Notes under the pieces: generated by a model
Databases searched by the model: none
What the model was told of the DNA's origin: nothing
What the model saw: the letters and a program-made list of their open reading frames with translations, nothing else
Assembly: GCA_016874655.1 (NCBI GenBank)
Contig: VGTO01000012.1
Location: 1-34,266, forward strand
Origin: Bacillota bacterium
GTDB taxonomy: Bacteria; Bacillota; Dethiobacteria; DTU022
Length of the DNA: 34,266 bases
Direction: 5' to 3'
Shown here: in pieces, positions 9,366-15,273 of the stretch
How positions within the stretch are numbered: position 1 is the first letter of the stretch
How the letters are laid out: every line of letters starts with the position of its first letter
Translations under genes and position numbers: made by a program

Positions 9366-9394
9366 CCCAAGTAACAGATCATCAGGTTGACAAT
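9358..9394. promoter_or_regulatory. Probable BirA operator (inverted repeat over the birA -35 box)
   Basis: ATTGTCAACC (9358-9367) and GGTTGACAAT (9385-9394) form a perfect 10-base inverted repeat with a 17-base spacer. This closely resembles bacterial BirA operators, for example the E. coli half-site TTGTAAACC, where the spacer is 16 bases. The left half overlaps the birA -35 hexamer. Since BirA here keeps its winged-helix domain, autorepression of birA-bioY by biotinyl-AMP-loaded BirA is the natural reading. Confidence 0.85.
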
Positions 9395-9410
9395 GATCAA
9401 TAATTAGCGC

Positions 9411-9449
9411 TGAAAAGGAAAAAGGCGCAGTTCGTGTTAAACTGCGCCT
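9411..9449 (-). terminator. Minus-strand-facing hairpin with U-tract
   Basis: AGGCGCAGTT (9423-9432) and AACTGCGCCT (9440-9449) form a perfect 10-base-pair stem. On the minus strand the stem is followed by TTTTTCCTTTT, the arrangement of an intrinsic terminator; on the plus strand no T-run follows. There is no minus-strand gene upstream of it. It may stop antisense transcription before the birA promoter or end a small RNA. Function is unproven. Confidence 0.6.
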
Positions 9450-9574
9450 AACAAATATATATAAAAAGAGGGGGTCAACTCGATCTGATTATAAAGCCCT
9501 TATGTTACAGAAATATTACAAACAGGTTGTTTTTTTATTACAGGGGATTTTTTGCCCGATAGGAGTAGTTTTCT

Positions 9575-11323
9575 ATGCCTGCAGCAAAAGAACTGATGCT
9601 TAAAGAATACGCAAGCATTGACTCTGAAATGCCCTGCTCGGCAGTAGTTGAAAAAATACTTCAGTCCGCAGGACAGGTTCTGGCTGTATTTGAGCGAAAA
9701 AAATACCTGGGTCTGATCACGACTCACTCACTAGTTACTCTGGAAAGAGGGGGCACGAGTCCGGTGTCCAAGAAAGCCGGCGAGTTGCTGCTTGATCCCT
9801 GTCCGGAAATCTCGCCTGACACCGATCTAAGTGGTGTGCTGGCTGTTTTGCAGCAGCAGCCGGTTATTGCGGTTAAATCGAAGCAGGGGAAACTCGAAGG
9901 GGTTATAACTGGCTCACTGCTGGCCCTCAAGCTGGCTGTTTCTGCACAGGAACTGGAGAAAGAGCTTGACGCCGTAATTGCTTTTTCCTCAGATGAGATT
10001 CTGATTGCCGATCGGGAGGGAAGGGTACTGCGAGCCAGCCGGCAATTTGAAGATAATTTCGGGGTAGAACTAGATGCAGTGTTGGGCAAGACCGTTGATG
10101 AGCTCGAAAAGAAAAAAGTATTTTACCCTTCTGTAACCAGGCTGGTTTTGGATAAAAAAGAGGTGCAGACAGTTATTCAGTCCCGTCGTGACGGCCGTAA
10201 GCTGCTGGCTACGGGCACTCCGGCTTTCAATGACGACGGTTCGATCTTTCGGGTTGTGGTCAATACCCGCGATATTACAAAACTGAACAACCTGAAACAG
10301 AAGCTGGAAGAGACCGAGCTGCTTAAAAATAGATACCAGCAGGAGTTGGTTGAACTGCGCCAGGGTTACCTGGGTAGCAGTGATTTGATAGCTGAGAGTC
10401 CGGCGATGGTCGATCTAGTCAGGATGGCGCAAAAAATTGCAGCCGTCGACTCAACGGTTTTACTGACCGGTGAATCGGGGGTCGGCAAGGGAATGATCGC
10501 CCGCTTTATCCACAGCTGCAGTCCCCGATCGGCTAAACCTTTTACCGTGGTTAATTGTGGGGCTATTCCGGAAAACCTGTTGGAAAGTGAGCTCTTTGGC
10601 TATGCCGGCGGGGCCTTTACCGGAGCGTTAAAGGAGGGCAAAATCGGCAAGCTTGAACTGGCCAACAAAGGAACACTTTTTCTTGACGAAATAGCCGACC
10701 TGCCGCTTAACCTGCAGGTGAAACTGTTGCATGTAATTCAGGAAGGGGTGATCAGCAGGATCGGCAGTACCAGGGAAATAATACTTAATTTGCGCTTCAT
10801 AGCTGCCACCAACAGGGATATTGCCACTCTGGTTGAGGAAGGAAAGTTTCGGGAAGATCTCTATTTTCGCCTCGATGTGATCCCGCTCCTGGTTCCTCCC
10901 TTACGGGAACGCCGGGAAGATATCAGAAAACTAACCGCAGCATTTTTAGAAAAGCTAAACCGCCGCTACCAGAAACAAAAAAGTTTTTCCGCAGAAGCGC
11001 TGACCATGTTTGAGGCATATCAATGGCCCGGTAATGTGCGGGAGCTGGAAAACCTGATCGAAAGAATGATCATTGTAGCGGAGGTTGAAGAGATCACACC
11101 ACAGAGCCTGCCCGGCTATTTGCTGGGTGAATCTAAAAAAGAAAGCTTTTTGCAAGCAGCAAAAGGCGATCTGCCTCCGCTTAAAGAGGCGCTGGAAACG
11201 CTGGAAAAAGAACTCCTGACGAAAGCAATGCAACGTTACCGGACAACCTACGAGATTGCTGTAGCGCTGCAGGTTGATCAATCAACAGTCGTCCGCAAAA
11301 TTCATAAGCACAAGCTGAGTTAA
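9575..11323 (+). CDS. Sigma-54-dependent enhancer-binding transcription activator (CBS pair-PAS-AAA+-HTH)
   Basis: Proteins of this class bind upstream DNA and use ATP to open sigma-54 promoters. In 582 residues the order is: a CBS-like pair (about 1-125), a PAS domain (about 128-240), a short coiled coil, then the AAA+ domain. The AAA+ domain has Walker A GESGVGKG (299-306), the sigma-54-contacting GAFTGA loop (346-351) and Walker B TLFLDEI (367-373). The conserved WPGNVREL is at 484-491 and a C-terminal helix-turn-helix covers about 557-582. The second half of Walker A is GVGKG rather than the usual GTGKE, but the lysine is kept. CBS domains often sense adenyl nucleotides or S-adenosylmethionine; the ligand here is unknown. 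It lies directly upstream of two palindromes and a sigma-54 promoter, so the aminotransferase-AOR unit is its likely target. Confidence 0.93.
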   Translation: MPAAKELMLKEYASIDSEMPCSAVVEKILQSAGQVLAVFERKKYLGLITTHSLVTLERGGTSPVSKKAGELLLDPCPEISPDTDLSGVLAVLQQQPVIAVKSKQGKLEGVITGSLLALKLAVSAQELEKELDAVIAFSSDEILIADREGRVLRASRQFEDNFGVELDAVLGKTVDELEKKKVFYPSVTRLVLDKKEVQTVIQSRRDGRKLLATGTPAFNDDGSIFRVVVNTRDITKLNNLKQKLEETELLKNRYQQELVELRQGYLGSSDLIAESPAMVDLVRMAQKIAAVDSTVLLTGESGVGKGMIARFIHSCSPRSAKPFTVVNCGAIPENLLESELFGYAGGAFTGALKEGKIGKLELANKGTLFLDEIADLPLNLQVKLLHVIQEGVISRIGSTREIILNLRFIAATNRDIATLVEEGKFREDLYFRLDVIPLLVPPLRERREDIRKLTAAFLEKLNRRYQKQKSFSAEALTMFEAYQWPGNVRELENLIERMIIVAEVEEITPQSLPGYLLGESKKESFLQAAKGDLPPLKEALETLEKELLTKAMQRYRTTYEIAVALQVDQSTVVRKIHKHKLS

Positions 11324-11350
11324 GCGAACTATAAACTGTGTAGGAAAACA

Positions 11351-11387
11351 TAATGCAAGGGTGCATTAATAATGCAGCAATGCATTA
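11351..11387. promoter_or_regulatory. Two tandem identical palindromes, probable enhancer (UAS) for the sigma-54 activator
   Basis: TAATGCA-AGGG-TGCATTA (11351-11368) and TAATGCA-GCAA-TGCATTA (11370-11387) have identical 7-base arms and 4-base spacers, with centres 19 bases apart. They sit about 125-145 bases upstream of the -24/-12 promoter, a normal distance for an activator that loops DNA. The regulator gene ends 27 bases before them. Confidence 0.75.
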
Positions 11388-11394
11388 TTTTTTT
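11370..11394 (+). terminator. Possible intrinsic terminator of the regulator gene, sharing the second palindrome
   Basis: As RNA, the second palindrome would form a 7-base-pair AU-rich stem with a GCAA (GNRA-type) tetraloop, followed by seven T residues (11388-11394). This could end the regulator transcript. Because the first palindrome has the same arms but no T-run, a protein-binding role is still needed to explain the pair; both uses may coexist. Confidence 0.45.
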
Positions 11395-11501
11395 GCTCTT
11401 CGCCCGCTTCTACCCCTCCAGGCCTTATTAGTTGCGTACAGATATCCCGAAATATATGAGTTTTTTATCCTGCCTAAAAAAAGCTGTTCGGTTTTTGTGA
11501 A

Positions 11502-11517
11502 TGGCATCACTATTGCA
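11502..11517 (+). promoter_or_regulatory. Sigma-54 (RpoN) -24/-12 promoter
   Basis: TGGCATCACTATTGCA matches the sigma-54 consensus TGGCAC-N5-TTGCA with one difference. GG at 11503-11504 and GC at 11515-11516 are separated by exactly 10 bases. Transcription should start near 11528, about 35 bases before the aminotransferase ATG. An enhancer-binding activator is encoded immediately upstream. Confidence 0.88.
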
Positions 11518-11562
11518 ATAGATATGATGAGTAATAGAAGGATCGAGAAAGGGGATAAAAAA

Positions 11563-12912
11563 ATGAGTAATAGTGGCGGTAAAGGTGCCCCCTACGGACC
11601 GGGGCCTAAGTCTCAGGAGCTGCTTAAAATGCGCGACGAGCACGTTGCCCGCGGCATATCCTATGTGCTGCCCGTCTTTGTAGAAACGGCCGAGGGAGCT
11701 GTGATTAAAGACGTTGACGGCAACGAGTATCTAGATTTTACAACTGGTATCGGTGTTACCAATTTTGGCCATAATCACCCGGTAGTGGTTGATGCAATCA
11801 AAAAGCAGGCTGATCAGTTCCTGCACACCTGCTTTATGGTGACGATGTATGAGCCCTATGTCAGGCTGGCTGCCGGCTTGAATAAAATGGTTCCGGGCAG
11901 CTTTGCCAAAAAAACAGCCCTCTTCAACAGTGGGGCTGAAGCGGTGGAAAATGCCGTAAAACTGGCCCGTCGCTATACCAAGAAAACAGCAATGGTCTCT
12001 CTGGAGTGTGCTTTTCACGGTCGGACCCTGATGGCCATGACCCTTACTTCAAAGGTAAAGCCCTATAAATACGGTTTCGGACCGTTTGCTCCCGACGTTT
12101 ACAAGATCCCGGCAGCCTATTGTTACCGCTGCCGTTTTGGATTGACCTATCCTTCCTGCGATTTACAGTGTGCCCGTTATCTTGAGCAGTTTTTTGCGGT
12201 TGAATGTACAGCCGATAACGTGGCGGCAGTAATCGCCGAGCCGGTTCAGGGAGAGGGTGGTTTCATCGTGCCGCCTGATGATTACTTTAAGGTGTTGCAC
12301 GAAATCTGCCGCAAGAACGATGTGCTGCTGATTATTGACGAGATCCAGTCCGGTTTTTATCGTACAGGAAAACCGCTGGCCAGCTTCCACTACGGCATTG
12401 AGCCCGACCTGATTACCATGGCTAAATCTTTGGCCGGTGGAGTGCCGATCAGCGCTTTAACCGGTAGAGCAGAGGTGATGGATGCAGCCGGTCCGGGCGA
12501 AATCGGCGGGACTTATGGCGGAAACCCCGTTGGGTGTGCTGCTGCTTTGGCCGTTCTTGAAATTGCCGAAAAGGAAAAACTAGCTGATCAGGCTGAAAAA
12601 ACTGGACGACTTACAGCAGATCGACTGGACCAGATGGCAGAGAAATACTCGATCATCGGTGAACACCGGGGCTTAGGCGCCATGCGGGCATTGGAGCTGG
12701 TTAAAGACCGTGGAACAAAGGCCCCCGATCCGGACCGGGCAAAGGCGATCATTAAGCGCTGCCACGAAAACGGCCTGATCATCATTACTGCCGGGATATT
12801 CAGCAACGTGATCCGCCTGCTGATGCCGGTCAATATTCCCACCGAACAGCTAAACAGAGGCCTGGACATTCTTGAAGAAGCTATTGCTGCAGAAGAAGGA
12901 GGCAGCCGCTAA
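11563..12912 (+). CDS. Class III PLP aminotransferase, 4-aminobutyrate/ornithine-type
   Basis: The enzyme would move an amino group from an omega- or alpha-amino acid to an oxo acid such as 2-oxoglutarate. I chose the ATG at 11563 (449 residues, GAGAAAGGGG upstream); an in-frame ATG at 11353 lies before the sigma-54 promoter and inside the palindromes, so it cannot be the start. The PLP lysine is Lys288 in TMAKSLAGG, the cofactor aspartate is Asp260 in IIDEIQSG, and phosphate-binding SGAEAVE is at 123-129. An unusual cysteine group CYRC-x8-C-x3-C (187, 190, 199, 203) may bind metal. Similar cysteines occur in archaeal and clostridial relatives. Substrate cannot be fixed from sequence; the adjacent AOR suggests the product is, or leads to, an aldehyde such as succinate semialdehyde. 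Confidence 0.9.
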   Translation: MSNSGGKGAPYGPGPKSQELLKMRDEHVARGISYVLPVFVETAEGAVIKDVDGNEYLDFTTGIGVTNFGHNHPVVVDAIKKQADQFLHTCFMVTMYEPYVRLAAGLNKMVPGSFAKKTALFNSGAEAVENAVKLARRYTKKTAMVSLECAFHGRTLMAMTLTSKVKPYKYGFGPFAPDVYKIPAAYCYRCRFGLTYPSCDLQCARYLEQFFAVECTADNVAAVIAEPVQGEGGFIVPPDDYFKVLHEICRKNDVLLIIDEIQSGFYRTGKPLASFHYGIEPDLITMAKSLAGGVPISALTGRAEVMDAAGPGEIGGTYGGNPVGCAAALAVLEIAEKEKLADQAEKTGRLTADRLDQMAEKYSIIGEHRGLGAMRALELVKDRGTKAPDPDRAKAIIKRCHENGLIIITAGIFSNVIRLLMPVNIPTEQLNRGLDILEEAIAAEEGGSR

Positions 12913-14676
12913 TTGAATTCTAATTTCGGCAAGCTTTTAATCATTGACCTTGATCAGTCCGATATCAGCGAAAGAAAGCTGGATGAGGAACTATTTCTTA
13001 ATTACCTTGGCGGCAAAGGCCTGGGCAGTTACCTGCTGCTGAAAATGCTTCCGCCCGGGGTGGATCCTCTTGCGGCTGAGAACCTGCTGATTTTTACTAC
13101 CGGCCCGGCTACTGACAGCCCCCTGGCTGCTGCTTCCCGTTTCGGAGTTTTCAGCAAATCGCCGGCTACAGGACTCTACTCTGAGTCATACAGCGGAGGG
13201 CACCTGCCACCGGTGATGAAAAGAACGGGGTACGATGCAATCGTCATTAGCGGGGCGGCAAAGAAACCCTGTTACCTGTCGATTTCGGAAGAAGCGGTTA
13301 ACTTTTATGATGCCGGCGACATCTGGGGCAAGGAGACTTATGCAGCAGAAGAAGAAATTGTCAAAGCGATCGGAGTCAAAGGTTCACAGGCACTGGTGAT
13401 CGGACCGGCTGGAGAAAGAAAACTTGCTTTCGCTTGTATCAAGAATAACCGCTGGCGCAGCGCCGGAAGAACCGGCTTAGGGGCGGTAATGGGTTCAAAA
13501 AATCTTAAAGGTATTGTTTTCAGTGGCAACGCCAAGGCTGCGCCCGCAGACGAGGAAGGGCTTAATAACTGGAGCCGCAACTTTTTTCAGCGCTTTAAAG
13601 ACTCACCGGAAGCTCGTCTTTATAAAGAAAAAGGCACGCCGGCCTTGGTGGCGGTTACCAACAATGCCGGTTGTTTTCCGACTCGTTATTGGTCATCAGG
13701 AACTCTTGAAGGTTGGGAAAAAATCAGCGCTGACTATATGCAAAATGAAATGACTGTGAAATCCCGTGGTTGCTACCGCTGTTTTTTTGCCTGCGGCAAG
13801 CTGACGACTGTTGAAAAGGGTCGGCACCGGGGTCTGACCGTTGAAGGACCTGAGTTTGAAACCATTTATGCTTTTGGTGGGCTCTGCTGTCTGCCGGAGA
13901 TGGAAGAGATCCTCTATTTGAATGATCTTTGTGATCGCTGGGGGATTGATACAATTAGTGCCGGCAACCTGGCCGCTTTTGCCATCGAGGCCGGTTTGCG
14001 GGGCAAACTTAAACAGGCGCCCCGCTACGGTGATGCCGACTCAATCGCCGAGTTTTTAGAGCGGGTGGTAGAAGGCAAAGGCGAAGGTGTAATCTTTGCA
14101 GACGGGATCAGGGAGGCGGCCAAAGCCCTGGGGATGGAAGACTTTGCGATCCACGTTAAAGGGCTTGAGCCGGCCGGTTATGATCCCCGGGTCTTAAAAG
14201 GGATGGGTCTTGCTTACGCTACTTCAGACCGCGGGGCCTGCCATTTACGGGCGACCTTTTACAAACCCGAATTAAGCGGAATGATCGACCCGGCACAAAT
14301 TAAAGGTAAGGCCAGGATGTTTATCGATTTTGAAGATCGCCTCAATATCTATGACTGCCTGATTTTCTGCCGTTTTTACCGCGACCTGATCCATTGGGAA
14401 GAGCTGATCGAACTACTGTACCTGTTGACCGGTATACGCTACAGTGCAGCTGATTTGCACAGTATCGCTGCCCGGGTTCAGAACTTAACCCGCCTGTTCA
14501 ACATTCGCGAAGGGGCAACGAGAAGCGATGATTGTTTGCCAAAACGCTTGCTGCAGGAGCCAATCAACGAGCAAAAAAACCTAATTACCAAAGAAGAACT
14601 TGATCTGTTGCTGAGTGATTACTACCTTTTGCGTGGCTGGGATCAAAATGGTATTCCGCCATTAAAGCAATGTTGA
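12913..14676 (+). CDS. Aldehyde ferredoxin oxidoreductase family protein (tungsten/molybdenum bis-pterin)
   Basis: AOR-family enzymes oxidise aldehydes to acids, or reduce acids, with ferredoxin. The 587-residue product begins at a TTG directly after the aminotransferase stop (TAATTG), with GAAGGAGG placed just upstream, so the genes are coupled. The [4Fe-4S] ligands are Cys287, Cys290, Cys294 (CYRCFFAC) and Cys486 (CLIFC). Pterin-binding segments DRWGID (341-346) and GLEPAGYDPR (417-426) and the ATSDRGACH element (436-444) are present. The N-terminal domain with YLGGKGLGSYLL and SGGHLPPVMKRTGYDAIVI is typical. The substrate aldehyde is unknown. NuoE/NuoF-like genes follow at 51 bases, so AOR may pass electrons to that complex or be part of it. 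Confidence 0.93.
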   Translation: MNSNFGKLLIIDLDQSDISERKLDEELFLNYLGGKGLGSYLLLKMLPPGVDPLAAENLLIFTTGPATDSPLAAASRFGVFSKSPATGLYSESYSGGHLPPVMKRTGYDAIVISGAAKKPCYLSISEEAVNFYDAGDIWGKETYAAEEEIVKAIGVKGSQALVIGPAGERKLAFACIKNNRWRSAGRTGLGAVMGSKNLKGIVFSGNAKAAPADEEGLNNWSRNFFQRFKDSPEARLYKEKGTPALVAVTNNAGCFPTRYWSSGTLEGWEKISADYMQNEMTVKSRGCYRCFFACGKLTTVEKGRHRGLTVEGPEFETIYAFGGLCCLPEMEEILYLNDLCDRWGIDTISAGNLAAFAIEAGLRGKLKQAPRYGDADSIAEFLERVVEGKGEGVIFADGIREAAKALGMEDFAIHVKGLEPAGYDPRVLKGMGLAYATSDRGACHLRATFYKPELSGMIDPAQIKGKARMFIDFEDRLNIYDCLIFCRFYRDLIHWEELIELLYLLTGIRYSAADLHSIAARVQNLTRLFNIREGATRSDDCLPKRLLQEPINEQKNLITKEELDLLLSDYYLLRGWDQNGIPPLKQC

Positions 14677-14727
14677 TCAGTTGTGTGCTGATTTTGAATC
14701 TAAGATTGAAACAAGGAGAAATTTTCT

Positions 14728-15273
14728 ATGAAACAAGCTACAGCCGCTGATTTAAGAACGTTGGCGCAAGACCACCCGGTTTTTGCCGTTAAAGAAATTG
14801 TTGACAAGCATATTGAAAGCAAGGGGGCGGCAATACCGATTCTGCAGGAGATTCAGAATGTTTTCGGCTATATTTCACCGGAACTGCTGCGAAGGGCCGG
14901 AGAATTTTCTGGTATTCCAGTCAATGAACTTTACAGTATCGTTACATTTTATGCCCAGTTCAGGATGGAACCGACTGGAGAGCATCTCATTCAGGTTTGC
15001 CATGGAACAGCCTGCCACTTGGCCGGTGCGGAACGAATTACTGAGTCAATTCAGTTCGAAACGAAAGCCGGTCCGGGAAAAACCAGCGATGACGGTATGT
15101 TTACGATGGAAAAGGTAGCCTGCCTCGGTTGCTGCAGTCTGGCACCGGTACTGACCATTGACGAGGAAACTTATGGAAAGCTTTCTCCCGAGAAAGTTCG
15201 AAAAATAATCAAGGATGTGCGGCGAAAAAACCCTGAGCACTCTGCTTCAAAGGGGGACAATGAAAGTGCATGA
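14728..15273 (+). CDS. NuoE-like [2Fe-2S] subunit (HydC/BfuA type)
   Basis: This thioredoxin-fold [2Fe-2S] protein is the 24-kDa-type electron carrier that partners NuoF-like flavoproteins in complex I, formate dehydrogenases, bifurcating hydrogenases and related complexes. The 181-residue sequence has the four ligands in CHGTAC (Cys91, Cys96) and CLGCC (Cys132, Cys136), preceded by a helical domain with ILQEIQNVFGYISPE and SIVTFYAQF. AAGGAGAAATT precedes the ATG. Its last 14 bases overlap the start of the NuoF-like gene. No membrane subunits of complex I are near, so the complex is soluble. Confidence 0.95.
   Translation: MKQATAADLRTLAQDHPVFAVKEIVDKHIESKGAAIPILQEIQNVFGYISPELLRRAGEFSGIPVNELYSIVTFYAQFRMEPTGEHLIQVCHGTACHLAGAERITESIQFETKAGPGKTSDDGMFTMEKVACLGCCSLAPVLTIDEETYGKLSPEKVRKIIKDVRRKNPEHSASKGDNESA

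Noticed and set aside
9543-9555. GG...GC pair upstream of the activator gene as a second sigma-54 promoter
   Set aside because: The gap between GG and GC is 9 bases instead of 10, the flanks do not match, and it is only about 20 bases from the start codon.
11353-11562. In-frame ATG at 11353 that would extend the aminotransferase by 70 residues
   Set aside because: It lies inside the palindromes and upstream of the sigma-54 promoter, and has no ribosome binding site. The added residues do not look like an aminotransferase N-terminus. The ATG at 11563 has GAGAAAGGGG and gives the normal length.
15215-15259. Upstream start of the NuoF-like gene at 15215
   Set aside because: It lies deep in the NuoE-like gene without a comparable ribosome binding site; ATG at 15260 follows AAGGGGGAC and starts just before the conserved N-terminal domain.
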